Shown here one piece after another: positions 28,974 to 42,011 of a stretch of DNA of 64,000 nucleotides (position 1 is its first letter; each line of letters starts with the position of its first letter). The notes under the pieces were generated by a model. It searched no databases. It was not told the DNA's origin and saw only the letters and a list, made by a program, of their open reading frames with translations. Both the position numbers and the translations under genes were made by a program. The DNA comes from Begonia masoniana (Eukaryota; Streptophyta; Magnoliopsida; Cucurbitales; Begoniaceae), in the NCBI GenBank assembly GCA_022432975.1, contig CM039515.1, positions 19,161,554 through 19,225,553 on the forward strand, in the 5' to 3' direction.

Positions 28974-31409
28974 TGTAGTGACCCTTACACTATTCCTAAT
29001 TTTCTCGTATTATTTTTTTTATCCTAAAACATTCGACCGGAATCTGAATTGAAATCTATTTTGAAAACCATTTAATAAAACTTTAAAACAATTAAAGAAA
29101 ACATGATAAAAGTTAAAAACAATTGAAGCAGTGGAAACTGACAAAAACAGGGGCAGAAGGGGCAATCACCCCCTAAAATGAAGGGGCGATGGCTGGTTTT
29201 GCCAGCGATCGCCTTACCAGGCGATCTGTGATCGCGGCGCGACCAAAGAGGGGCGATCGATAGTCCCCTATTGGGCGATCGATCGCCACACGCTCTGGAA
29301 TTCTTCCAGAGCGTGGCGACCCTTGGGCGATCGATCCCCACCTTTGGGTGATCGATCGCCATGTCCTCTGGATTTTCCAGAGGACAGGCGCTCCTCTTTC
29401 CTTCTTTCTTTTTCTCCTGCATACCAATACTCCTAACACACTTTTCACAATTCCTTTAACAAAATTTTACCTACATCTCAACCATACATTTCACCATAAT
29501 TTCACTCAAAATCTCATCCAAAACAACGACTCAAAACACGTTTAAAAACATAGCCTAGTTTCATAAAAACAAACCGCGTAGATATGTTTAAAAACCGAAC
29601 ATTTTTCTAATACCACACATTTACAAAATACATTTCCAAAACGTTTAAAAAAACTCAAAACATAACCTATCCAGTATCTAGAACCAAACATCCTAAAATG
29701 TTTCGAACTACACAATAATTCACAACCGACCCAATTCGCTCAAAAAATCCTAAAAGTACCTAACCGTTACCCCCATGGGTCAAAATACGCGTTGACTGCC
29801 CATGCACACCACCGCAGCCGTTCTTCTTCAACCATCCTATGCATCGGGTGGAGGAACGTCGTCCTCACCTGCTTCTATATTACCTACACCATACAGACAC
29901 ACTATGAGCTAAAGGCTCAGTAAGTTTTGTAAATGTAAATGCATGCTGTGCGTATGAGTTTCAGAAATCATGCAACTTTTTCATTTCATTACGTCGCAGA
30001 CAGAATGTCACCGAGGTCTCAGCCTATTAGATGGAAAGGACACATCCTGCGGTCGGACTGCCCTCTTCACCTAACGGGGGGAGGGGGGGGGGTTACACGC
30101 TCACACCCGTAACAGCCGTGCCTAAGCCCCACCTCGCGTAACCAGATACAGATTACATAGATTAATTACGTTCATTCATTTCATTTTCTTAAACACGTAC
30201 AGAAATTCGTTTTCATGCTATTTTAAAATACGTGATGCATGAACAGTTACAGACATAAAGTAAATAAACATCATACATACCATCAAGACAATAAAAGCAA
30301 TTTAAAAGAACTAATCCTAACTACCCAACCTAAGCATTTAAACAAACGATTCTCCAAAGATCCTCGACGCGACATCGACATACGGTGTAGGCCTCTCGGC
30401 CAAGTAAGTCACGAGAACTTATCTCGTGCGCGCTGAACTTCGAGCTCCGTCCACGAGCATCGTTTGACTGAGGCAAAACACAACAGTTGTCGTTAAAATA
30501 AGATTCAAACCGTTAAACGTCCAAATTTAACGAAACCTTAACTAAGGAAATTTTTCTAAAATTCTAACTTAACTCTTTGAGACATTTTATCGAGCAATTC
30601 ATGCTCGTGAATTTCTAAAACTCCATAAATGGAGATTTCTCAAATCTCAAATATCCGGTTTTCAACCTAAACGCCGCAAACACTCTAGATTTCGTCCAAT
30701 AACGTTTAATACGTTCAATATACTCACTAATACGACAAACCTATCGATTTCTAACTTTAAACTACGTTTTTCACAAAACCTAAACGAAACCCTAACTATC
30801 GAACATCGCGAAAACCAAATTACAACGCTCTAAAACCATAGATTAATACCTAGGATTGCGAGAGGAGGAGAAATCGCGAAGAACAGAAGACGAACGGAGG
30901 AGGAACGATCGTTAGAAATTGAGTAGCCGTGGGGAGCTTCGTTGGAAATGGAGGATCGCCAGAGAGGAAAAGAAAAATTGTGTGGAGAAGAAGAAGAAGA
31001 CAAATGGTTTTTAATAAATTTTGGCTTAGTAAATTACTATAACGCCCTTTGTTCTTATTTCGTATTTGTTTCGTCCTTTGTTTCATTAATTAACTAACGA
31101 TTCGATTTCTCCTTATTTTCTTATTTCTCCAATAGCTCCAACTTATTGTCAGGGTTCCATTAAAACTGTCCGTTCGTAAAACGGACCTCGTTTACTATTT
31201 TTATTAAAACATCCTTTATATTACGAGAAACATAATTCTCGTAAAATTAGCGTTTAACTCCTAAAATTCCCGAAATTTTGTTAAAATCCTTATTAATTAT
31301 GAGGATCGTAATAACGTTTTCTTTTTGCAAAATGGACTTGATTTAACATAATTATAAAAATACCATTATATTATTTATTTACGAAATCCCGTAAAATCCG
31401 GGTGTTATA
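28974..31409 (-). repeat. Gypsy element 1, 3' LTR
   Basis: 2436 bp. On the - strand it starts near 31409 (its TG start is damaged, with TATAACACC where the other LTR has TGTAACACC) and ends GGGTCACTACA at 28974. It carries the serial hairpin module at 29185-29390. Compared with the 5' LTR it has an extra block in that module (about 29253-29275 and 29325-29360). Confidence 0.9.
29185..29390. repeat. Serial hairpin module in the gypsy 1 3' LTR
   Basis: Consecutive short palindromes: GGCGATGGCTGG/CCAGCGATCGCC, GGCGATCGATCGCC (perfect 14-mer), CGCCACACGCTCTGG/CCAGAGCGTGGCG, and TGTCCTCTGG/TCCAGAGGACA. The module lies about 210-415 bp from the LTR 3' end. Its counterpart in the other LTR is 36285-36442. 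Confidence 0.85.
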
Positions 31410-31449
31410 TTCCATCCACCTTATTTAAAATTTTGTCCTCAAAATTTGA

Positions 31450-34400
31450 TTACACAAACAACTCGGGATACCTAGCCATCATATCTTGCTGTCGCTCCCA
31501 AGTCGCTTCTTCAACCTCGTGGTTCCGCCATAGGACTTTAACTAGCGGAATCTCTTTGTTGCACAAAACTTTGATGGAAGACTCCAAAATACATACCGGC
31601 TTCTCCTCGTAAGTCAAGGTAGGCTGTACCTCGATCTCTCTTGCCTCCACAACATGCGATAGATCGCGCAAACACTTCCGGAGCATAGAGACATGAAATA
31701 CATTATGGATACCTTCCATTGAAGCCGGAAGCTGTAGTCGATACGCCATCTTCCCGATCTTCTTCAAAATAGGAAAGGGCCCCACATAACGAGGGTTTAA
31801 CTTGCCCTTCCTTCCGAATCGCATCACACCTTTAAACGGAGAAACTTTCAAGTAAACCTCATCACCTTCTTCGAATTCCAGTTCCCTCCGTCTCGTGTCA
31901 GCATAGCTCTTCTGTCGACTCTGAGCTATCTCGATACGCTGTCTAATAATGGCAATCTTCTCTGCCGTTTGCTGTAGGATCTCGGGACCAACAACACTGG
32001 CTTCACCAACCTCGTCCCAATATAGTGGAAATCTACACTTTTGCCCATACAAAGCCTCGTACGGAGCCATACCAATGGTAGCCTGGAAGCTGTTGTTATA
32101 AGAGAACTCGATCAGTTGCAAATATCTGCTCCACGATCCCTGAAATTCCAACACACAAGCTGCTGAGAATATCCTCCAGAATCTGATTTGTTCTCTCTGT
32201 CTGACCATCAGTCTGAAGATGAAATGCCGTGTTGAAATTCAGTTGAGTCCCCATAGCTTTGTCCTAGACTCTTCCAGAACTTTGATGTAAATCTCGGATC
32301 TCGATCTGAGACAATAGAAACTGGCACTCCATGCAGTCTCACAACCTCCTGTACATAAAGCTCGGCGAGCTGGTCCATCGAAGATGTCATCTTCGCAGAT
32401 AAGAAGTGAGCCGACTTTGTCAATCGATCCACAATCACCCAGATACCGTCATGACCCTTCGTCATCCTCGGGAGCCCCACAATAAAATCCATGGAGATCT
32501 GCTCTCATTTCCACTCCGGAATAGGTAGTGGCTGTAGTGTTCTAGCCGGCCTCTGGTGTTCTACTTTCACCTGTTGACAAACTAAACAGGTTTCGACATG
32601 TTTGGCGACCTCACTCTTCATGTTTGGCCACTAGAAATGTTACTTTAAGTCCCGGTACATCTTGGTACTTCCCGGGTGCATAGAATAAGCTGAAGAATGT
32701 GCCTCAGCCAATATCTCCTTACTTAGCTCCTCATCGTTAGGCACGTACCACCTATGCCTGAATTTCAGAATACCATCCTCTGATAAATGGAAATCCGATG
32801 AATCCTCGGATGTCAAGCCCAACTGAAAGTCCTCGCACTCCATATCTTTCTGCTGAGCTTCACGTATTTTATCCAAAATAGTCGGCCTGAGCGAAATGTT
32901 GGTGAGCATACTGGACAACTCTGCCACTATCTCCACATCGAACCTCTCAATCTCAGACCGCAATGTAACCGACATCGCTGCAAGTGAAGCTGACTCGTAG
33001 AAGGCATTCGGCTTAAAGCATCAGCGACCTTGTTCGCCTTTCCTGGATGGTACTTGATATCGAAATCATAGTCTTTCACGAATTCCAGCCACCTTCTTTG
33101 TCGCATATTAAGTTCCTTCTGTGTAAATAAGTACTTCAAACTTTTGTGGTCAGAAAAAATCTCGCACTGCTGCCCATATAAATAATGTCTCCAAATCTTC
33201 AGTGCGAAGACCACGGCTGCTAACTCCAGATCATGCGTAGGATAATTCTGGTCGTTCGGCTTCAGCTGTCTAGAAGCATAAGCAATCACCCTACCCTCCT
33301 GCAATAAGCACGCATTCGAGCCCAACTCTGGACGCATCGCAATATATACTGAATTTATCACCTTCAACAGGCAACGTCAACACTAGAGCTGTAGTCAATC
33401 TCTGCTTCAACTCCATAAAACTGCTGTCACAAGCAGCCGACCATATAAACTTCTCATTCTTCCGAATCAAGCGTGAGAGGGGAACTGCAATCTTTGAAAA
33501 TCCCTCTATGAACTTCCGATAATAGCCAGCCAACCCGAGAAATCCATGTACTTCACGCACATTTTTTGACTGCTGGCCAATCTCTGACCACCTAAATCTT
33601 GCTCGGATCTACAGAAACTCCCTCCTGCGATATGATATGGCCAAGAAAACTGACCCTGGTCCAGCCAAAATTCACATTTGGAGAACTTTGGATATAACTG
33701 GTGTCGTTGCAAAATCCCCAGAACAATCCGTAGTTGCTCTTCATGTTCTTCCTTCGTCTTAGAATAAATTAGAATATCGTCGATGAAAACAACAACGAAT
33801 TTGTCCAGGTACTCCTTGAAGACTCGGTTCATCAAATCCATAAACCCTGCAGAGGCATTAGTAAGTCCAAATGACATAACGAGGAACTCATAATGCCCAT
33901 ACCTTGTTCGGAATGCTGTTTTCTGAATATCTTCCTTCCGGACTTTCAACTGATAATAACCCGAGCGTAGGTCAATCATGGAAAACTACTCGGGCACCCT
34001 GCAGTTGATCAAATAAATCATCTATTCGGGGCAGTAGGTACTTATTCTTCATAGTAAGCTTATTCATCTCTCTGTAATCCACGCACATTCTGAGAGTCCC
34101 GTCTTTCTTCTTAACAAACAAAACGGGAGCACCCCAGGGTGAAAAACTGGGTCGGATGAAGCCTTTATCTAGCAATTCCTCGAGCTGAGTTTTCAACTCT
34201 CTCAATTCAGCAGGCGCCAATCTATATGGATTCTTAGACACAGGCGCCGAACTAGGATAAACATCAATTACAAATTCAATCTCCCGGTCTGGTGGTAAAC
34301 CAGGGAGATCATCAAGGAAGATCTCAGAGAATTCTCTGACTATAGGAAGGTCACTCGGCTTTAATTCACAGAGTAACTAAGTATCGAATACTGCAGCCAG

Positions 34401-35911
34401 ATAAATAGAGCACTCACCTTTAAATTGCTCGTTGACCTTTATGGAATAGGAAACAGGCGATCCACTCCATCTGTTCATCGCCTGATAAGAAAATTCGGCT
34501 TTACCCGGGGGTCGAAAGGTCACAATCCCGGATCGACAATCGATGGTGGCAAAGTGCTATGAAAGCCAGTCCATCCCTAAGATAAGATCGTACCGCTCTA
34601 TGCTCAGAACTATCAGACAAGCATAAAGGGTAACATCCCACACTGAGACGACATTGCCCTGGAGAATACGATCCGACTACATATGCTCTCCCGAAGGCAG
34701 CATCACTCTATACTCGACCTCTGCTAACTCAGACGCTAACCCCAATCTAGTCATGCAAGCAGTTGAAATAAAGGAATGCGTAGCTCCAGTGTCTATCAGC
34801 GAAAATATAGCTACGCCTATAATCAATATAGTACCTGCTATCACGGAAGGCTAAGTCTCATTCGTCGATATCGCCAGGCTCGATAAAGGCAAAGATCATC
34901 GGCATAACCCTCCTCTGGTCTCCACCCAACTGATCTCGGCTCGGCTTTGGGCAATCCCTGACAAAATGGCCGACTTCACCACATCTGTAACATTTGTTAA
35001 TGCCAACTCGGCACTCTCCATTGTGCTCTCGCTGACATATGGGGCACCAAGGTATCTGTGGAGTCCCCTGTACTTGTTTGCCCTTGCCTCGATCATTGCC
35101 TCCATCTAAAGGCCTCTTTACACCCATTTGCTGCTGCTAGGGCTGTGGTCCTCTGGGCTGCCAACCTCGGTTCTGTGACTGAGGACGGATCTCACGGAAG
35201 AAGCCCTTAACTGGCTCCCTCGGTCTAACGCAAGTAGCTCTGGCATCCTCGAAGTCCAGAGCTCTAGCTGCAATGTCAGAATAGGGCACGTCTATAATAC
35301 CCTACACAATAATGTTCATCTTGATCTCAGGATTCATCCCCTCCATAAACTGATGCACTTTGTCTTCATTGTCGCTGACAAGACGCGGTGCAAATCGTGA
35401 TAAAGCCTCGAACTTTCGAATATAATCAGCAACTGAACCTGTCTGCTTCAGTTGCGTAAACTCGTTTCTCTTAGCCACCCTCACTATGCGGCTGAAATAC
35501 TTGTCAAAGAATACAGTCTTGAACTGTTCCCAGGTCATAATCGATACATCCGTCGTCGACTTGATCGAATCCCACCAGAAACGGGCATCTAACGCCAAAT
35601 GGAAAGTGACGTAGGCCACCTTGCTTCCGTTCCCTACCTCTGCGTATCCTAGCATATCCTCCATCACCCTGATCCATTCTTCAGCAACTGTTGGATCCGA
35701 TGATCGGCCTTCAAATACTAGAGGTCGGAGGCTTTGAAATTTATGCATGCCCTGATTATTAGGAACCACCAAATCTTGGGCCCTCTTATTCTCTCGGTTC
35801 ACTAGATTCTCGATTTGTTGTGCCTGTCAGTCCATGTGTTGAGACTGACTGGTCCAACAATTCCGTAAGTCTGTCTAAGGCGTCGTCTCTAGGATCTTTT
35901 CCTCGAACCAT
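31450..35911 (-). pseudogene. Gypsy element 1 gag-pol, multiply broken
   Basis: Gag starts at ATG 35911. The gag core is open at 35802-35302. The knuckle [14 protein letters not shown] lies within 35127-34858. A protease remnant with [15 protein letters not shown] sequence lies near 34810. RT pieces are at 34241-33972 and 33979-33506, the latter with the catalytic FIDD. RNase H pieces are at 33560-33291 and 33367-32927. Integrase is at 32975-32640 (HHCC region), 32492-32208 (core) and 32208-31450. The last part ends with a chromodomain-like EIPLVKVLWRNHEVEEATWE segment, which marks a Tekay/Del chromovirus. At least seven frame breaks or stops separate these pieces. The protein is close to that of gypsy element 2, so both are one family. 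Confidence 0.93.
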
Positions 35912-36540
35912 TTTGTATAAAGCCAATAAAAGTCAAACAGATAATCCTAAGAAACAAAAACAAAGAAATAAAATAGAACGTACTTACAGTTGAAGAAGGA
36001 CGTTCGCGTAGTGGCATGCGCAGTCGAGCAGTCTACAGAACCGTTTTTAAAACCTGGGGGCTCTGATACAATAACTGTAGCGACCCTTACACTATTCCTA
36101 ATTTTCCCGTATTATTTTTTTTTATCCTAAAACATTCGAGCGGAATCTGAATTGAAATCTATTTTGAAAACCATTTAATAAAACTTTAAAAAAATTAAAG
36201 AAAACATAATAAAAGTTAAAAACAATTGAAGCAGTGGAAACCGAAAAAAACAGGGGCAGAAGGGGCAATCGCCCCCTAAAATGAAGGGGCGATCACTGGT
36301 TTTGCCAGCGATCGCCTTACCAGGCGATCTGTGATCGCGGCGCGACCAAAGAGCGGCGATCGATCGCCACACGCTCTAAAATTCTTCCAGAGCGTGGCGA
36401 CCCTTGGGCAATCGATCGCCATGTCCTCTGGATTTTCCAGAGGACAGGCGCTCCTCTTTCCTTCCTTCTTTCTTCTCCTGCATACCAATACTCCTAACAC
36501 ACTTTTCAAAATTCCTTTAACAAAATTTTACCTACATCTC

Positions 36541-38874
36541 TGTAATACCCGGTTCTATCAAACTGTTTCTCTATTCCTTTTAAACTAATGGCACAATTTA
36601 TACGGCAATATGAAATGTAGGGTTAGTGGATGACTAGGCAAGGACATAAGGGTAATTAGAAATTCAAAGGTGGATAACGTATTTAAGGAAACTATTAATG
36701 AAGTAGCCGCCACTGTTTATTTCATTTCCTCTCCATTCTCAGCTCCTCAGCTTAGCAGAGCGTGATAGGAGACCCCCCTTCGACTTCCTCCATCGATTTC
36801 CTCCAAACTTGGTGAGTTTTGCTTCTATTTCTTGTTACATTGTATCTATCGTTGGTAGGAGGGATGATAAATGAGGTTTTGAGAAGGCGGTAAAGCGAGT
36901 GGTTGTTTCGGTTTAAGTTGAAATCGGGAATGCACAATGACTAGAGTTCCCAAAACAGTTTCCCTTAGATTTCTAGTGGTTTAGAATGAAGATTAGAGGA
37001 AATTTAATGTATGCTCTGTCTATGGTTTTAGATTTGAATAATACCCGAAGTAGCTTGCAACCAAGTTTTTCCAGGAGACCAAGTAAGTAAAGTTTGCTTG
37101 TGCCTTCGGGCCTACATCACAAAACATTAGAGTTTGTATACTGGAATGTGTTGGTATGTCATGCATCATATTTTTTAAAAAGTATACGAAAATGAATTTG
37201 AAGGCATGTTGGCATGGTGAGGATTGAATATATTGAAACAGCTATATGAATCAGATTTGCTGTTAAGGGAATTTATCCGCCCCTTAATGAGCCAGTGGAT
37301 ATTTATACTTTGGGAGAGTTGATCCAACTTCCAATTTCACAGGGGTATCTGAACATGTGAATCAGATTTGCTGTTAAGGGAATTTATCCGCCCCTTAATG
37401 AGCCAGTGGATGTATATACTTTGGGAGAGTTGATCCAGCTCCCAATTTCACAGGGGGATCTGGACAGAAACGAAACATGAACAACTGAGTTGAGAAAGTA
37501 GAAATTGCATGTTTAGGAATTTATATTTCAGCGTTTCATTTCATTACTGCTTTACTTACTTAGCATTAGGCTAATAGATGAGTTTTGTGATGTAGGTGTT
37601 GAGGATACTGCAGGTGAATTTCCTGATTGCACAGATGATTAGATGTGGTTGGAGGAGTACATTCATGTCTCGGCCTGGTAAACTGATGAGGCGGGTTAAC
37701 TGTTGTCAGCAGTGGTGGGGGTTTAGTTGGTAATAATCTAATCTGAGTATGTCAAGTTTTCATGACAGTAGAGGTTTTAATATTTTGACTATGTTTTGAC
37801 TTTTACTGATACTAGTGATCTGTTGAGTTTTAAATGTTGGTTTTACTGGGTCTGAACAATACAATGTGAATTGTCTCTGAATGGTTTTTGGTAAAATGTT
37901 TAAGCCCTTTTGATAGTCGGGACTTTCTTGATTTTTAGTAAAGTCTACTGCCATGTTGTTTGGTCCATCGGTAGGAGTCGAGTAATTTGTCTATTGGATG
38001 ATGTTTTGGTAAAAGCTATTGGTGGATGCGTGTAGAAGTTTGTTGTTTCCTATCGGAGAAAGTTGTGTTGTTGTCTATCGGAAGATGCCTTAAGAAAAGT
38101 CATCGGATGATGTAGTTGATTCTATCGGAAGATGCCTTAAGAAAAGTCATCGGATGATGTAGGTTAATTCTATCGGAAGATGCCTTAAGAAAAGTCATCG
38201 GATGATGTAGGTTGATTCTATCAGAAGATGCCTTAAGAATAGTCATCGGATGATGTCTCAGTAAAGTCACCGGTACATGAGGTTTGTCCCATCGGAAGAT
38301 GTAGGATTTGCCCTACCGGTATGAGTGGGTACTACGTTTGACGTTTAGTGATCGGCAGATGCGAGCTGACGTCATCGAAGATGTAGGTCTAAGTCCATCG
38401 GATGATGTCTCAGTAAACTCATCGGCAGATGCGTGCTGACGTCATCGGAAGATGTAGAGTGCATTTTGTCGTTTAGTCACCGGTAGATACAGTCTACCGA
38501 GAGATGTCTTTTGTTTTTCATTCGTCTGACGTCATCGGCAGGAGCCTTCTATTTTGGTTGTTTTCTGCTTCTTCCGTTGACTTTATCAATCGACAGATGT
38601 GTTTGACTTCTACGACTTCTCTAGTATTTCGCTGTTTAAACTAGAATTTTCAAATTGCCGATTGTTTCTTAACAATTCAACAGCATTTCGTAGTTTTGTA
38701 TAACTTCATTGTGGTTCAAATGATTTCCGCTGCTAGCATTTAAATGTATTGAAGTTCCTTAAAAAAAAATGTTAAATTTAGACTTTCGAGAGAGTCTTAA
38801 ATTTAGTCCAAGGTTTCTTAGTTATGTACGACTTATGAGTAACAAACCGGGTTCAGAAAACTCGGGGCGTTACA
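36541..38874 (+). mobile_element. Gypsy solo LTR nested in gypsy 1
   Basis: 2334 bp, starting TGTAATACCC and ending GGGGCGTTACA, flanked by the perfect duplication ATCTC (36536-36540 and 38875-38879). The uninterrupted target is visible in the other LTR at about 29473. It has no coding region. It shares the LTR start with gypsy element 2 and the GTAGGTG...GAGGAT segment (about 37590), but its body differs. A duplicated roughly 105-bp block lies at 37243-37345 and 37355-37460. Confidence 0.92.
38072..38480 (+). repeat. 48-bp tandem repeat of CATCGGATGATG type in the solo LTR
   Basis: TATCGGAAGATGCC recurs near 38076, 38123, 38171 and 38220 (last one C-to-A changed), each followed by TTAAGAAAAGTCATCGGATG. 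Further degenerate copies with CGTTTAGTGATCGGCAGATG continue to about 38480. Confidence 0.85.
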
Positions 38875-41039
38875 ATCTCAACCATACATTTCAACATAAT
38901 TTCACTCAAAATCTCATCCAAAACAACGACTCAAAACACGTTTAAAAACATAGCCTAGTTTCATAAAAACAAACCGCGTGGATATGTTTAAAAACCGAAC
39001 ATTTTCCTAATACCACACATTTACAAAACGTTTAAAATAACTCAAAACATAACCTATCCACTATCTAGAACCAAACATCCTAAAATGTTTCTAACTATAC
39101 AATAATTCACAAACGACCCAATTCGCTCAAAAAATCCTAAAAGTACCTAACCGTTACCCCCACGGGTCAAAATACGCGTCGACTGTCCATGCACACCACC
39201 GCAGCCATTCTTCTTCAACCATCCTGTGCATCGGGTGGAGGAACGTCGTCCTCACCTGCTTCTATATCACCTACACCATACAGACACACTATGAGCTAAA
39301 GGCTCAGTAAGTTTCGTAAATGTAAATGCATGCTGTGCGTATGAGTTTCAGAAATCATGCAACTTTTTCATTTCATTACGTCGTAGACAGAATGTCACCG
39401 AGGTCTCAGCCTATAAGATGGAGATGACACATCCCGCGGTCGGACTGCCCTCTTCACCTAACGGGGGGAGGGGGGGTTACACGCTCACACCCGTAACAGC
39501 CGTGCCTGAGCCCCACCTCACGTAACCAGATACAGATTACATAGATTAATTACGTTCATTCATTTCATTTTCTTAAACACGTATAGAAATCCGTTTTCAT
39601 GCTATTTTAAAATACGTGATGCATGAACAGTTATAGACATAAAGTAAATAAACATCATATATACCATCAAGACAATAAAAGCAATTTAAAAGCATATCCT
39701 ATAAAATAACTAATCCTAACTACCCAACCTAAGCTTTTAAACAAACGATTCTCCAAAGATCCTCGACGCGACATCAACATACGGTGTAGGCCTCTCGGCC
39801 AAGTAAGTCACGAGAACTTACCTCGTGCGCGCTGAACTTCGAGCTCCGTCCACGAGCGTCGTTTGTCTGAGGCAAAACACAACAGTTGTCGTTAAAACAA
39901 GATTTAAACCGTTAAACGTCCAAATTTAATGAAACTTTAACTAAGGAAATTTTCCTAAAATTCTAACTTAACTCTTTGAGACATTTTATCGAGCAATTCA
40001 TGCTCGTGAATTTCCAAAACTCCATAAATGGAGATTTCTCAAATCTCAAATATGCGGTTTCAACCTAAACGCCGCATACACTCTAGATTTCGTCCAATAA
40101 CGTTTAATACATTCAATATACTCACTAATACGACAAACTTATCAATTTCTAATTTTAAACTACGTTTTTCACAAAACCTAAATGAAACCTTAACTATCGA
40201 ACCTCGCGAAAACCGAATTACAATGCCCTAAAACCATAGATTAATACCTAGGGTTGCGAGAGGAGGAGAAATCGTGAAGAACGGACGACGAACGGAAAAG
40301 GAACGATCGTCGGAAATTGAGTCGTCGTAGGGAGCTTCATCGGAAATGGAGGATCGCCAGAGAGGAGAAGAAAAATTGCGTGGAGAAGAAGAAGAAGAAG
40401 ACAAATGGTTTTTAATAAATTTTGGCTTGGTAAATTACTATAACGCCTTTTGTTCTTATTTCTATTTGTTTCATCATTTGTTTCGTTAATTAACTAACGA
40501 TTCGGTTTCTCTTTATTCTCTTATTTCTCCAATAGTTCCAACTTATTGTCAGGGTTCCATTAAAACTGTCCGTTCGCAAAACGGACCTCGTTTCCTATTT
40601 TTACTAAAACATCCTTTATATTACGAGAAACATAATTCTCGTAAAATTAGCGTTTAACTCCTAAAATTCCCGAAATTTTCTTAAAATCCTTATTAATTAT
40701 TAGAATCATAATAACGCTTTCTTTTTTACAAAATGGACTTGATTTGACATAATTACAAAAATACCATTATATTATTTATTTACGAAATCCCGTAAAATCT
40801 AGGTGTTACAGATACTGTACACCGGATGAAGTTACTCTTTGTAATCTTGAACCGTCTTCGGCAGATGTAGCTTTATGAATCTTGAACCGGCATCGGTATA
40901 TGTTACTTTAAGAAGCTGAACCGCCATCGGAATATGCGACTTAAAGAGCTGAACCGCTATCGGTAGAAGACTTCAGAAATTTGTCGTCTAGCTATCAGTA
41001 GAGTTATTCTTTGGAAGACTTTGAGACGCCAACGGTATC

Positions 41040-41260
41040 TGTAGCTTTTTGTCGTTTAGTAATCGGTGTATGCAATCAGATGATTTTCTCTTTGAACGAC
41101 TCCGCTTTTGTCGTTTAGCGATCGATGTGAACAATCAGATGATTTTTTCTTTGAACGACTCCGCTTTTGTCGTTTAGCGATCGGTGTGAGCAATCAGATG
41201 ATTTTCTCTTTGAACGACTTTGCTTTTGTCGTTTAGCGATCGGTGTAAGTTTACTTAAAA
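41040..41260 (+). repeat. About 62-bp tandem repeat in family A LTR, copy 1
   Basis: GTCGTTTAG(C/T)(A/G)ATCGGTGT followed by CAATCAGATGATTTTCTCTT and GAACGACT recurs near 41050, 41110, 41173 and 41230. The other family A copy has instead a roughly 60-bp unit at 42890-43230, so the internal repeats of the two LTR copies have diverged or been replaced. Confidence 0.8.
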
Positions 41261-42011
41261 AATCACCGGCAGATGAAGAACTTTGTCTCTCAATTTTCAG
41301 CCCTGTTTTACTATTCAGCCCTGTACAATTAACCACAGTTGTTAGACTACTAAAATACCCTTTTCAAGGGCATTTCCAACCGATTAATTTCATATGCATA
41401 ACTCATTATTCTCATATATTAAACATAATCTGTAATACCCGGCTTGTACGGGTTTTTGGATATATTATATTATATTATTATTTCATTATCTAATGACATT
41501 TTTCGTAAATATATCAAATCAAATCAGTTTCGCAAACGGAAAGCGTTATTATGATCCTAACGATTAATAGGAATTTTAGGGAAATTATGGAAATTTTCGG
41601 AGTTTAGATGCTATATTCCGAGTAAATACATTTCTCGTAATGTAAAGGACGTTTTCGTAAAAATAGTAAATGAAGTCCAAATTGCGAACGGACAGTTTTG
41701 AATAAACCCTATTAACGAGTTGGACTTATTGGTGAAGTAGGGAAGTTTAGAGAAACCGAATAGCTAGACGATTGATGAATCGAAGGACGAAACCAATATA
41801 AAAATCAAATAAGGGCAGAATAGTAATTTGCAATTTTATATTATAAATCTAACCTAAAAACATTTCTCCCTCACTTCTCTCTTCTTCTCTGGAAATCACG
41901 ATCGCCAGAGAGCTTCTCCTCTCACGGCCGCGGCGACTTCTCACCATCCCGACCTCCGTTTCTCCTCTGTTCTTCACGGTTTCTCCTCCTCTCGCTATCC
42001 TAGGTATGTAT

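Larger units (their letters stand above)
28974..40810 (-). mobile_element. Gypsy element 1 (Tekay-like chromovirus), full length, - strand
   Basis: Flanked by the target duplication GATAC (28969-28973 and 40811-40815). The 3' LTR is 28974-31409. The internal region is 31410-36075. The 5' LTR is 36076-40810 and is interrupted by a gypsy solo LTR. The primer site (complement at about 36055-36071, TGTATCAGAGCC-type, initiator Met tRNA) and the polypurine tract (complement at 31410-31422) sit at the expected borders. The coding region is degenerate. The LTRs differ by several percent by eye, more than those of gypsy element 2, so it is older. Confidence 0.93.
36076..40810 (-). repeat. Gypsy element 1, 5' LTR (interrupted)
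   Basis: Without the nested solo LTR (36541-38874) and its 5-bp duplication it is 2396 bp. On the - strand it starts TGTAACACC at 40810 and ends GGGTCGCTACA at 36076, next to the primer-binding site. The hairpin module is at 36285-36442. Confidence 0.9.
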
